Shown: one piece after another, positions 43,047 through 51,556 of the stretch
Position numbering within the stretch: the first letter of the stretch is position 1
Layout: every line of letters begins with the position of its first letter
NCBI RefSeq assembly: GCF_022808775.1
Contig: NZ_JAKZLA010000004.1
Location: forward strand, 124,001-188,000
DNA length: 64,000 nucleotides
Origin: Geothrix terrae
GTDB taxonomy: Bacteria; Acidobacteriota; Holophagae; Holophagales; Holophagaceae
Direction: 5' to 3'
The notes under the pieces: generated by a model
Databases searched by the model: none
What the model saw: only the letters and a program-made list of their open reading frames with translations
Told to the model about the DNA's origin: nothing
Position numbers and translations under genes: made by a program

Positions 43047-44392
43047 GGCTTCACTCCTTCGATGGGGGTGCCGGTCGCAAGATCAAGGCTGGCGCGGCTC
43101 ACGCGAAGATCGAACAGGCTCTGGAGGATGAGGGTGCGGGCGCCCTGCACGGCGGCTTCCGCGTCGAGCACTTCGATGAGGGGCGCAAGGCCTTCCTTGT
43201 GGCGGGCCTCCCGCAGACGCTTGGATTCCTCGGCGGCGGCCAGGGATTCCTTCGCCGCGGCGTAGCGGGCCTGGGCGGCGAGGACGCCTTCCCTGGCCAC
43301 GCGGATCTCGTGCTCGGCCTGCTGCTGCTTGAAGTCCCGCATCTCGCGGGCGGCGCGCTCCTGGGCGCGGGCGGCCCGGGCCTTGGCCTGGTCGGGCGCG
43401 GAGAACACCTTCCACTTCACGCCCACGCCGGCCCAGGTCCAGTTCCCCTTGTCGGACCAGGAATGGTGGAGGGTGCCTGCCCCCAGCTCCAGGCCCACTT
43501 CGGGAAGCAGGCTGCCCTTGGCGGCCTTGGCGCCTTCCGTCGCGGCCTTGGCCTGGAGGTCGGCGGCCAGCAGGTCGCCCCGGCGGCCAGAGGGCAGCCC
43601 AGCCTCTGGATCCGTGGGTTCCTTCAAGGGGCGCATGCGCCCCTCGAAATCTAGGGTCAGCGGCGTGGCCAGCGGGCCCTCCACGGGGCCCGTGCCGGTG
43701 AGGAGGCCCAGTCCCGAACGGGCGGAACGCACCTGCTTGGTGACGTCGGCCTTCTGGGCGTCGATCTGGGCGTGGAAGGCCTTCAGGCGCTGGAGCTCCG
43801 ACTCCAGCATCAGGCCCTGCTTGACGCGGGCCCCCACGAAGTCCTCCATGCCCTGGATCCAGGTCCGGGAATCCTCCACCCACTTGAGGGCCTGCTCGGC
43901 CACCTGGGTGCCGAAGTAGGCCTCCACCACCGCCTGGGCCGTCTCCTGCTTCCGGCGCTCCTGGCTGGCCACCTCGGCCTGGGCCATGAAGTCGCCCGCC
44001 CGGCGGGCGGCGGTGATCCGCCCGCCGGTGTAGAGCGGCTGCTGGAGCACGGCCGAGCCACCATAGGCGCCGATGGCATCCGGGTGGTTCAGGCTGTCGG
44101 GGTTGAAGTCCGCCGCGGCGATGCGGGCCTGGTTCAGCTTGATGCCGAAGGCCATCATGGGCTCGTTGGTGCGGATCCCCTGGGCCTGGAGCGTGAGGCT
44201 CGGCAACCGGAGGTCGCGGGTGCCTTCAGCTTCCGCTTGGCGGGATTCCACCATGGCCTGGCCCGCGCGGAGGCCGGCCTGGTCGCGCCATGCCTTCCGG
44301 ATGCTGTCGGCCACGGTCAAGCCATCCTGCCCCAGGAGGCTTCCCCCCGACAGCAGCGCCAAGCTCAATCCCGTGATGGCTTTAATGTTCAT
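43043..44392 (-). CDS. TolC-family outer-membrane efflux channel
   Basis: A 449-residue protein with a signal peptide (about 1-21) and two TolC repeats made of long Ala/Gln/Glu-rich helices and short strands. It is the outer-membrane exit duct for the pump encoded downstream. It is the first structural gene after the ArsR regulator; the 50-base gap upstream is AT-rich with an eight-base T-run on the minus strand. GGAG (in TTTAGGAGTATT) precedes the start. Confidence 0.92.
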   Translation of the reverse strand: MNIKAITGLSLALLSGGSLLGQDGLTVADSIRKAWRDQAGLRAGQAMVESRQAEAEGTRDLRLPSLTLQAQGIRTNEPMMAFGIKLNQARIAAADFNPDSLNHPDAIGAYGGSAVLQQPLYTGGRITAARRAGDFMAQAEVASQERRKQETAQAVVEAYFGTQVAEQALKWVEDSRTWIQGMEDFVGARVKQGLMLESELQRLKAFHAQIDAQKADVTKQVRSARSGLGLLTGTGPVEGPLATPLTLDFEGRMRPLKEPTDPEAGLPSGRRGDLLAADLQAKAATEGAKAAKGSLLPEVGLELGAGTLHHSWSDKGNWTWAGVGVKWKVFSAPDQAKARAARAQERAAREMRDFKQQQAEHEIRVAREGVLAAQARYAAAKESLAAAEESKRLREARHKEGLAPLIEVLDAEAAVQGARTLILQSLFDLRVSRASLDLATGTPIEGVKP

Positions 44393-44442
44393 AAAGGAAT
44401 ACTCCTAAACAAAAAAAAGCAACTACATATAAAAGCATTCGT

Positions 44443-44772
44443 TCATTTAAGAGCCTTATAGGTCATCTTTGCACGATCGGTCACATGACCGCACACCAGA
44501 TCGCAGAGCTCGCCCACCAGGGGCATCACGGGGGTGAAGTACACCGCATTGCCCTCGGGCTCGCGGGTCACGAGGCCCACGCGCACCAGGCAGGCCAGGT
44601 GCTTCGACGCGTTGGCCTGGGACAAGCCCGAGGCCTCGGCCACGGCCCCCTGGCTGAGGGGGCCCTTGTTGTCGAGGAGGGAGCGGAGGATCTTCAGGCG
44701 GGAGGCGTCGCCCAGGGCGCTGAACAGGCCGCTCACTTCTTCGATCATGGGATTGCTGAGCTGATGGTTCAC
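44443..44772 (-). CDS. ArsR/SmtB-family regulator of the efflux-thiol cluster
   Basis: A 109-residue winged-helix repressor with SALGDASRLKILRSL, the recognition helix SQANASKHLACLVRVGLV and the wing REPEGNAVYF. It has cysteines in HLACL and in the C-terminal ELCDLVCGH, which could form a thiol switch or a metal site. Sulfide/persulfide sensors (YgaV, BigR, SqrR) and metal sensors both belong to this family; the gene context favours the former, as inference. GTG start at 44772 with GGAG eight bases upstream. Confidence 0.88.
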   Translation of the reverse strand: MNHQLSNPMIEEVSGLFSALGDASRLKILRSLLDNKGPLSQGAVAEASGLSQANASKHLACLVRVGLVTREPEGNAVYFTPVMPLVGELCDLVCGHVTDRAKMTYKALK

Positions 44773-44791
44773 GATTTCAACTCCATGCGAC

Positions 44792-44820
44792 TATATTCAT
44801 CCGGTTTCATGTCTTGTCAA
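44792..44820 (-). promoter_or_regulatory. Promoter of the ArsR-headed cluster
   Basis: On the minus strand a perfect TTGACA (44815-44820) precedes AATATA (44792-44797) by 17 bases; TATAGT at 19 bases is an alternative -10. TTCAT occurs twice between the boxes and could be part of an ArsR operator. The rest of 44821-45021 holds nothing recognisable except a GCGGGGATT direct repeat. Confidence 0.55.
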
Positions 44821-45021
44821 CCCGGAAATCTGGTCTCCACTGGAAAACTGTATATCCATCGGAGCATCCAGCAACCGACATTCCATCCATCTGCGGGGAT
44901 TTGCGGGGATTCGTGATGGACATCATCTCTTTACCGGGAAAATCCACCCGGAGGTCCGTGGGACTTCCCCCCCAGTCCGCCAGGCCCGGCCCGCAATGCT
45001 AGGCTGAGGCAGGAGGCCCCC

Positions 45022-45540
45022 GTGGAGGACCTGGACGCCCGCGCCGCTAAGATCCGCCTGCTCTGCACCGACATCGACGGGGTCCTCACCGACGGCGCCC
45101 TGCACTACGGCCCGGAGCCCGGCCACACGAAGGCCTTCCACGTGCGGGACGGGGCCGCCATCAAGCACTTGCAGCGGGCGGGCATCCCCGTGGCCTTCAT
45201 CTCAGGCCTGGATGCCGGGGCCACCGTGAACCGGGCCCGGGACCTGGGTGTGGAGGACTGCTTCGCCGGCCACCTGGACAAGCTGCCCATCCTTGACCAG
45301 CTCTGCGCCAAGTACGGCCTGGCCTACGATCAGGTCGGCCACCTGGGCGACGACCTGCCGGACCTGCCCCTGCTGCGCCGCGTGGGCCTGGCCTGCTGCC
45401 CTTCGGATGCGGCGGACGAGGTGAAGGCCATCTGCCACTGGACCGTGCCCGTCCCCGGCGGCCGGGGCGTGCTGCGCCGGGCGGCTGAGCGGATCCTGAA
45501 GGCCCAGGGGCGGTGGGACGAGATCGTGGGCCGGTACTAG
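45022..45540 (+). CDS. kdsC: KDO-8-phosphate phosphatase (KdsC type)
   Basis: A 172-residue C0-type HAD phosphatase. The nucleophile motif is CTDIDGVLTDG (Asp17, Asp19) and the late HAD motif is GDDLPDLPLL. It removes phosphate from KDO-8-phosphate to make KDO for the LPS inner core. Length and lack of a cap domain fit KdsC; related nucleotide-sugar phosphatases are possible. The GTG start has a near-perfect AGGAGG five bases upstream. No other kds gene is adjacent. Confidence 0.88.
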   Translation: MEDLDARAAKIRLLCTDIDGVLTDGALHYGPEPGHTKAFHVRDGAAIKHLQRAGIPVAFISGLDAGATVNRARDLGVEDCFAGHLDKLPILDQLCAKYGLAYDQVGHLGDDLPDLPLLRRVGLACCPSDAADEVKAICHWTVPVPGGRGVLRRAAERILKAQGRWDEIVGRY

Positions 45541-45555
45541 CCTTCGACCCAGCAA

Positions 45556-45630
45556 CGAAAGGATCTCCACGAAGGGCGTTTTCGCGGTCTTCGCGTTCCG
45601 CTTTCCTTCGTGTCCTTCGGGGAGATCCGT
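45556..45630. repeat. Dispersed intergenic repeat, long copy
   Basis: A 75-base element between the convergent kdsC and M3 peptidase genes. The outer arms GGATCTCC and GGAGATCC and inner arms CACGAAGG and CCTTCGTG make a long imperfect hairpin. Its ends match the shorter copy at 2026-2063. Such CGAAGG-rich intergenic repeats are common in some bacterial genomes. Confidence 0.6.
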
Positions 45631-45648
45631 TGAAGCCCGGGGGAGCCC

Positions 45649-47742
45649 CTACTTCAGCCCGCGCTTCTCCAGCAGGGGCTCCACCTTGGGATCACGGCCG
45701 CGGAAGTTCCGGTAGAGCTGCCCCGGATCGATCGTGCCCCCCTTGGACAGCACCTCGGCGCGGAACTTGGCGGCGGTGGCGGAGTCGAAGAGGTTGCCCT
45801 TCTCCTTGAACGCCTGGAACGCGTCGCTGTCCAGCACGGCGCTCCAGATGTAGCTGTAGTAGCCCGCCGCGTAGCCGCCCATGATGTGGTTGAAGTAGGG
45901 GCTGCGGTAGCGGGGCGGGATCTCGGCGAGGAGGCCCCACTTGGCCAGGGAGGCCTTCTCGAAGGCGGCGGTGTCCTGGGGCTTGGTGGTGGTCAGCGTG
46001 TGCCAGTCCATGTCCAGCAGGGAGGCCGCCATGTACTCCACGGTGGCGAAGCCCTGGCCGAAGGTGGCGGCCTTCTTCATCTTGGCCACCAGGGCGTCCG
46101 GGATGACCTCGCCGGTCTTGTAGTGCTTGGCGTAGAGCTTCAGCATCGCCGGCTCCATGGCCCAGTTCTCCATGACCTGGCTGGGCAGCTCCACGAAATC
46201 CCGGGGCGTGCCGGCGGTGCCGCGGTAGCGGCCCTTGTAGAAGAGGCCATGGAGGCCGTGGCCGAACTCGTGGAAGAGGGTTCGCACCTCGTCCGAGGTC
46301 AGCAGCGCGGGCCGGTCGCCCGCCGGGGCCGTGAAGTTGCAGACGTTCACCACCACCGGGTCCACCTGCTTCCCGTCCTTCACCCAGGCGGGCCGGTAGC
46401 TGCTCATCCAGGCGCCGCCGCGCTTGCCGGGACGCGGATGGTAGTCCACGTAGATGAGGCCCAGGTGGCGGCCGTCCTTCTCCTTCACTTCGAAACAGCG
46501 CACGTCCTTCTGGTAGACGGGCATGTCCTTCAGCTCCGTGAAGGTGATGCCGTAGAGTCGGCCCGCCAGCGTGAACGCCCCCTGCCGCACAGCATCGATG
46601 GCGAAGTAGGGCTTCACCGATTCCTCGTCGAAGTCGTACTTGGCCTGCTTCACCTTCTCGGCGTAGTAGCGCCAGTCCCAGGCTTCCAGCTTCTGTCCGG
46701 GAAGGTCCTTGGCCATCATGGCCTGCAGCTCGGCCCGCTCCTTCTTGGCCACGTCCAGCGCGGGCTTCCAGATCTGGTCCAGCAGGCCATAGACGCCCTT
46801 GGGATCCTTGGCCATGTTCTCTTCGAGCACGAATTCCGCCCAGGTGCGGTAGCCCAGCAGCTGGGCCTTCTCCACGCGCAGGGCCGCCACCTGGGCGACG
46901 ATGGCGTTGGTGTCGGTGTCGCCGCCCTGGTTGCAGCGCTCCAGGTAGCCCGTGAGGATCCGCTTCCGCAGGTCGCGGTTCTGGGCGTACTCCAGGAAGG
47001 GCCAGATGCTGGGGCCATCCAGGGTGAACAGCCACTTCCCGTCCTGCCCCGCCTTCTTCGCCGCGGCGGCAGCCGCCAGGCGCGTGCCCTCGGGCAGGCC
47101 CGCCAGGTCCTCGGGCTTGTCGATCACCAGCCGGAAGGCCTTGGTGGCCTTGAGCAGGCGATCGCCGAAGTCCACGCCCAGCTTGGACAGCTCCGCATTG
47201 ATGGCTCGCATGCGGGTCTGCTGGGCGGGCGTGAGCGCGGCGCCCGCGCGCACGAAGCCCTTGTAGGTGCGCTCCAGGAGGCGGGCCTGGTCGGGCTCCA
47301 GCTTCAGCGCAGCCCGGCCATCCCACACGGCCTTCACGCGCCCGAAGAGCTTGGCGTCCAGGTTGATGTCGTCGCGGTGGGCCGCCAGAAGGGGCATCAC
47401 CTCGCGATTCACGGCCTGGAGCTTCGGATTCGTCTCGGCGCCGGTGAGGTTGAAGAAGACGGAGCCGATGCGGTCCATGAACTGGCCGGACAGGTCCAGG
47501 GCCACGATGGTGTTGGCGAAGGTGGGGGCCTCCTTGGCGTCGGCGATGGCGGCCACCTCGGCCCTCTGGCGGACCATGCCCTCCTTGAAGGCCGGAAGGA
47601 AGTGCGCTTCCTGGATCTCCGCGAAGGGCGGCACGCCGAAGGGGGTCTTCCATTCGCCGAAGAAGGGGTTGGCGGCAATGGCCGGATCAGCGGCCAGGGC
47701 GGGCAGGGTCATGAGGGCGGCCAAGGCGGAGGCGGGACGCAT
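45649..47742 (-). CDS. dcp: M3-family peptidyl-dipeptidase (Dcp-like), exported
   Basis: A 697-residue zinc metallopeptidase. A signal peptide (about 1-17) is followed by the long helical M3 fold; the zinc site HEFGHGLHGL sits near residue 495 in TLFHEFGHGLHGLFY. Dcp removes dipeptides from the C-terminus of peptides; oligopeptidase A is a close relative, but the predicted export fits a periplasmic Dcp. AGGAG six bases before the ATG at 47742 marks the start; open sequence further upstream is not coding. Confidence 0.9.
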   Translation of the reverse strand: MRPASALAALMTLPALAADPAIAANPFFGEWKTPFGVPPFAEIQEAHFLPAFKEGMVRQRAEVAAIADAKEAPTFANTIVALDLSGQFMDRIGSVFFNLTGAETNPKLQAVNREVMPLLAAHRDDINLDAKLFGRVKAVWDGRAALKLEPDQARLLERTYKGFVRAGAALTPAQQTRMRAINAELSKLGVDFGDRLLKATKAFRLVIDKPEDLAGLPEGTRLAAAAAAKKAGQDGKWLFTLDGPSIWPFLEYAQNRDLRKRILTGYLERCNQGGDTDTNAIVAQVAALRVEKAQLLGYRTWAEFVLEENMAKDPKGVYGLLDQIWKPALDVAKKERAELQAMMAKDLPGQKLEAWDWRYYAEKVKQAKYDFDEESVKPYFAIDAVRQGAFTLAGRLYGITFTELKDMPVYQKDVRCFEVKEKDGRHLGLIYVDYHPRPGKRGGAWMSSYRPAWVKDGKQVDPVVVNVCNFTAPAGDRPALLTSDEVRTLFHEFGHGLHGLFYKGRYRGTAGTPRDFVELPSQVMENWAMEPAMLKLYAKHYKTGEVIPDALVAKMKKAATFGQGFATVEYMAASLLDMDWHTLTTTKPQDTAAFEKASLAKWGLLAEIPPRYRSPYFNHIMGGYAAGYYSYIWSAVLDSDAFQAFKEKGNLFDSATAAKFRAEVLSKGGTIDPGQLYRNFRGRDPKVEPLLEKRGLK

Positions 47743-47835
47743 GGAAGGCTCCTGGGGGGTCATACTCCACTCTAGCATCATCTTACGAGGGGTTGCTCCC
47801 CGGAAAGCCCCGGAAGGATCGGATATCCTCAGGGC

Positions 47836-48810
47836 ATGACCAGCCTCATCTCCTCGCGCATCGCTCGGGCCGGGGCCCTGCTGGGTCTCTCCCTGTTCCT
47901 GGCCTGCCAGCCCCAGGCTCCCGTGGTGGTGCCCCAGGCGCCGCCACCCCAGGTCCAGCCCCCGGCCCCACCCAAGCCGCAGGGCCCCCCGCCCAAGCCG
48001 AAGATCGCCCTGGTGCTGGGTGGCGGTGCCGCGCGCGGGTTCGCGCATATCGGCGTCATCCGCGCCCTGGAGCAGGAGAAGATCCCGGTGGACCTGGTGG
48101 TCGGCACCAGCGTGGGCAGCCTCATCGGCGCCATCTACGCCGCGGACCGCAACAGCTTCGAGCTGGAGTGGACCGCCTTCCAGCTGCAGAAGGAGGACCT
48201 CTTCGACTTTGGTGTGATCTCCACCGTGGCGGGCATGGGCTTCGCCAAGGGCGACAAGCTCGAGACCTGGGTCAAGGGCCACATCAGGCCGGCCAACATC
48301 GAGCAGCTGAAGATCCCCTTCGCGGCCGTGGCCACGGACCTCAACTGGGGCCAGAAGGTGGTGCTGGACCGGGGCTCCGTGGCCCGCGCCGTGCGCGCCA
48401 GCTCGGCCATTCCCGGCGTGTTCCAGCCCGTGCAGCACATGGGCAAGATCCTGGTGGACGGTGGCGTGGTGGACAACATCCCCATCTCCGTGGCCCGCGC
48501 CAAGGGCGCCGACCTCGTCATCGCCGTGGACATCAGCGCCAACGTGGGGAACACGGACATCACCAACCTGCTGGGCGTGAGCCTCCAGGCCGCCAACATC
48601 ATGTTCGCCCTCAATGTGGAGCACTCGAAGAAGGACGCGGACGTGCTCATCTCGCCGGCCATCGGCGACGTGGGCACCCTGGACTTCACCCAGAAGAAGC
48701 GCTGCATGGAGGCGGGCATCGTGGCCGCCCAGCAGGCCATGCCCGCCATCCGCCAGGCCATCGACAAGTGGGTGGCCGCCCGGATGGCGGCGGCCACCCC
48801 GCAGCCTTGA
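47836..48810 (+). CDS. Patatin-like phospholipase lipoprotein (RssA-like)
   Basis: A 324-residue protein with lipobox LFLAC (Cys24), a Pro/Gln-rich tether (25-55) and a patatin domain. The oxyanion loop is GGGAARGF (62-69), the nucleophile is Ser92 in GTSVGS and the aspartate is in LVDGGVVDN. It should hydrolyse acyl esters of lipids at the outer membrane or periplasm. A TATCCT hexamer ends six bases before the ATG, which could give a leaderless transcript, though an AGGG is also present. It ends one base before the convergent gene. Confidence 0.9.
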   Translation: MTSLISSRIARAGALLGLSLFLACQPQAPVVVPQAPPPQVQPPAPPKPQGPPPKPKIALVLGGGAARGFAHIGVIRALEQEKIPVDLVVGTSVGSLIGAIYAADRNSFELEWTAFQLQKEDLFDFGVISTVAGMGFAKGDKLETWVKGHIRPANIEQLKIPFAAVATDLNWGQKVVLDRGSVARAVRASSAIPGVFQPVQHMGKILVDGGVVDNIPISVARAKGADLVIAVDISANVGNTDITNLLGVSLQAANIMFALNVEHSKKDADVLISPAIGDVGTLDFTQKKRCMEAGIVAAQQAMPAIRQAIDKWVAARMAAATPQP

Positions 48811-48811
48811 T

Positions 48812-49405
48812 CTACTTCACGAACACCATGTCGCCCATGGGGTTGAGGTAGAAGCGCTCACCCCGGGCATTCTCCTGGATGACGCGGCCCTGGGCGTCCA
48901 CGCCCGCCACGGACACCCGCTGCTCGCCCTTGATGCCGTCGAACTTGAGGTAGCCGGCCCGACCCGGCGCCATGGCTTGGCCCGGCGCCATGGCCCGGCC
49001 CGGGGCGGGCGCGAGCTTGATGTAGCCCAGGGACTCGGCGCTGTGGAACTGCAGGTCGCCGGTGTTCGGCTCCACCTGGAAGTACTCGCCCTGGGGCGTC
49101 TTGAAGACCGGGCGGCCGTTCAGCATGCCCGCCACGGACAGGCTGCCCCGCCACTTCATGAAGGTGCCGGCGAACTTGATGGTGGTGGCCGCGGCCTCCC
49201 GGCGGCTGGCGGCAGGGCTCTGGACCGCGGGCAGCGCCTGGGGCTTGCCCGGAGCGGCCTGGCCCATGAACTGGGGTGAGGGGGACTGGGGTTTGGGAGG
49301 CTGGGGTCGGGTGGCCTGGGCCGAGGCGCCGGAGGTCAGGAACACGCTGGCGGAGAGCATCGCGACCGCCGGAGACTGCGACTTGCTGCTGGGTTTCCGC
49401 TTCAT
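48812..49405 (-). CDS. Secreted protein of unknown function with AMAPG repeats
   Basis: A 197-residue protein with a basic N-terminus, a signal peptide (about 1-29) and a Pro/Gln-rich stretch (30-65). Later it carries short repeats (GRAMAPGQAMAPGRAGY) between strand-rich segments, with paired blocks such as RPVFKTPQGEYFQV and RVIQENARGERFYL near the end. I do not recognise the family. AGGAGG four bases before the ATG at 49405 strongly supports the start. It lies between the patatin gene (convergent) and the SET gene (same strand, 26 bases upstream). Confidence 0.65.
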   Translation of the reverse strand: MKRKPSSKSQSPAVAMLSASVFLTSGASAQATRPQPPKPQSPSPQFMGQAAPGKPQALPAVQSPAASRREAAATTIKFAGTFMKWRGSLSVAGMLNGRPVFKTPQGEYFQVEPNTGDLQFHSAESLGYIKLAPAPGRAMAPGQAMAPGRAGYLKFDGIKGEQRVSVAGVDAQGRVIQENARGERFYLNPMGDMVFVK

Positions 49406-49431
49406 GGGTCCTCCTCGTGGGTGGTGCCGCA

Positions 49432-49962
49432 TCAACCCTGCGGCGGGGCAGCCTGTGCGGGGGTGGCGCGCCCGGCCTTCGCGCGCCGCTTCGGGAGGGC
49501 CACCAGGGTGCCCCGGCAGGTCGGGGCCCCGCAGTGGCAGGGGAAGAGCTCGCGGCTCAGGCCGCGGGAGAGGCGCGACGAGCCGACGGACTGCAGCTTG
49601 TAGTCGAAGGTCAGCTCGGCCCCGGCCGGAATCTCCTGCATGGCGTAGACGTAGGGCGTCCCGTCGAAGATGTAGACCTCGCAGTTGGGCTCGCAGCTGT
49701 GGTTGACGAAGCGGGCGTCGTTGCCCTGATCCGCGCCGTCGATGGCCGTGTCCAGGTCCAGGTTCAGGACGTACGTCAGCGTCCGCTCCCCCCGTCCCGC
49801 CGCGGCCAGCAGCTCCGTCTTGGCGATGCGCCGGCCGGCATATTCGAGGACCCGCGTCCCCCTCGGGATCGGTCGCTTGGCGAAGACCCCGGTGCCGTGG
49901 ATGCCCGAAGCCTGGACCCGGATGAAGTCCCTGTCCTGCCCTGGGCCTTTGGTGCTCGGCAT
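49432..49962 (-). CDS. SET-domain protein methyltransferase
   Basis: A 176-residue protein that is almost entirely a SET domain. It has GIHGTGVFAKRPIPRGTRV (N-SET), NHSCEPNCEV (the pseudoknot NHS motif), ELTFDYKL and a post-SET cysteine cluster FPCHCGAPTCRGTL. It should methylate lysine using S-adenosylmethionine. Such genes are mostly eukaryotic, with scattered bacterial members; the target here is unknown. GGGAGG four bases before the ATG fixes the start at 49962. A basic C-terminal tail could contact nucleic acid. Confidence 0.9.
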   Translation of the reverse strand: MPSTKGPGQDRDFIRVQASGIHGTGVFAKRPIPRGTRVLEYAGRRIAKTELLAAAGRGERTLTYVLNLDLDTAIDGADQGNDARFVNHSCEPNCEVYIFDGTPYVYAMQEIPAGAELTFDYKLQSVGSSRLSRGLSRELFPCHCGAPTCRGTLVALPKRRAKAGRATPAQAAPPQG

Positions 49963-50136
49963 GCCACCTCCCGGAAGGTCCATGGCGGAACGGTTGTGGA
50001 ATGAAGCGGCGGATCGGCGAGGGGGACTGATGGCGGCGGCCCCCATCATGCCCCCGCCTCGGGTGTGTGAACAGGAAATTCGGGCGGCCCGCTCGGAGGA
50101 AGGGCCCCGTGAACCCGGAACACGGAGAAGCCCCCC

Positions 50137-50442
50137 TCAGCGGTTTCCGGGAGCCCCTCCCAGAAGGTGGGAAGGGTGCACCTCGCGCGTGACCCGGGGA
50201 AAGACCTCGGGCATGTAGATGGTCTGGATCGCGGGAAGCTCGCCATGGGCCTCCCACAGCTCCTGGGTCTGCCAGTGCTCCACGAGCACGAACCGCCCCG
50301 GCTCGGCGTCCGACTGGTAGGCCTCCCAGCGGACACAACCCGGTTCCGCGAGGCAGAGCGGGCGCATGCGGACCAGAGCCTCGGCGATGGGCTCCACGTC
50401 GGCGGGCGCCTTCGCGGAAAGGATGACGATCAGATGGAACAT
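50137..50442 (-). CDS. Antibiotic biosynthesis monooxygenase (ABM) domain protein
   Basis: A 101-residue dimeric alpha/beta-barrel protein of the ABM/YgiN type: MFHLIVILSAKAPADVEPIA, then EPGCVRWEAYQS and FVLVEHWQTQELWEAH. Members are cofactor-free monooxygenases or quinone-related enzymes. The start at 50442 overlaps the end of the epimerase gene by 13 bases, so the two are coupled. The 174-base gap downstream to the SET gene shows nothing clear. Confidence 0.82.
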   Translation of the reverse strand: MFHLIVILSAKAPADVEPIAEALVRMRPLCLAEPGCVRWEAYQSDAEPGRFVLVEHWQTQELWEAHGELPAIQTIYMPEVFPRVTREVHPSHLLGGAPGNR

Positions 50443-51386
50443 GAGGACCTCGCAGCGGCGACCGCAGCGGCCGCAACCCCCGGCAGCCAGTCCGAGGCGG
50501 GGGTGAACCGGTAGCCCAGCCCGGCGGCTCGGGCCGTCGACATGCATAGGGTCTGGGGGAAGGAAAAGGGTGAACAGGCCTCGTCCGCGCCGGGATCGGC
50601 CGCTTCCTCGATGCGGGCCACCCGTCCACTGGCCACCCCGATGGCGGCGCAGAGGTCACGCACGTCGAGCCCTTCAGGGGAGCAGGCGTTGACGGCGCCG
50701 GTGAACGTGGCCGTGGTGGCCCAGGCCAGGAAGGCGGCGATGTCCTCGGCATGGATGAAGGAGCTCTTCCCCGACCCGGGCCAGGTCAGGATGGGTCTCC
50801 CCGTCAGCATGCGGTCCACGTGGAAGCTGAAGCGGCCGGTGAATTCATCCTTGTCCGAGAGCACGTGCCCGACTCGGACGAAGGCGACCGGGAAGGAGGC
50901 CGTCTGGGCCAGCGCGGCCTCGGCCTGGCGCTTGCCTTCGCCGTAATGGCCTTCCGCGAAGACCGGGTCGAGCCAGGGGAGGCTCTCATCGTAGGCGTAG
51001 GTCTCCGGATTCAGTCCGCTCTCGAGCGCCCACGGACTCAGGGTCGGGACCTCTCGGTCCTCGAACGTGCGGGGATTGTAGGTTTCGATGGTGGAGGTCA
51101 TGACCAGGCGCCGGGTGCGCCCCTTGAACGCGAGGCTGGCCGCCAGCGCGGCGATGGGCGAATAGCACATCTGGTGGAGGACGGCGTCGAAGGTGCGCTC
51201 CCCGAGGGCGGCCGCCAGCGCGGCCGCGTCGTTCGCATCGGCCTTCAGCCGCTGGACCGAATCTCCGAAATCATCCTGCGAGCGCCCTCGCGTCAGGATC
51301 GTCACCCGGTGCCCCTGGGCCAGGAGCCTGCGGACGATCAGCTTGCCGAAATACCGGGTCCCTCCGATGACGCAGATCTCCGCCAT
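50430..51386 (-). CDS. NAD-dependent epimerase/dehydratase family protein
   Basis: A 318-residue extended SDR. The Rossmann motif is VIGGTRYFGKLIVRRLL near the start; the region TSTIETYNPRTFED and later HYGEGKRQAE contain the catalytic Ser/Tyr/Lys positions (YGEGK as YxxxK). The substrate is unknown; similar proteins act on sugar nucleotides or are isoflavone-reductase-like. GGGAG five bases before the ATG at 51386 supports this start. Coupled with the ABM gene. Confidence 0.82.
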   Translation of the reverse strand: MAEICVIGGTRYFGKLIVRRLLAQGHRVTILTRGRSQDDFGDSVQRLKADANDAAALAAALGERTFDAVLHQMCYSPIAALAASLAFKGRTRRLVMTSTIETYNPRTFEDREVPTLSPWALESGLNPETYAYDESLPWLDPVFAEGHYGEGKRQAEAALAQTASFPVAFVRVGHVLSDKDEFTGRFSFHVDRMLTGRPILTWPGSGKSSFIHAEDIAAFLAWATTATFTGAVNACSPEGLDVRDLCAAIGVASGRVARIEEAADPGADEACSPFSFPQTLCMSTARAAGLGYRFTPASDWLPGVAAAAVAAARSSCSI

Positions 51387-51556
51387 GCACGCTCCCTGAG
51401 TGAAGACAGCTCGTGGAGAAGGGACGATAACAATCTCGACCAATCAGGTCAACATATCGACTTCCGCCCGCCGCGGCCTGGAGCTGCGCACGGCAGGCGG
51501 GGGGAGCTACTGGAAGCTGAAGGCCGCGAAGCCCTGAGGGGCCGCCCAGCCCACCA

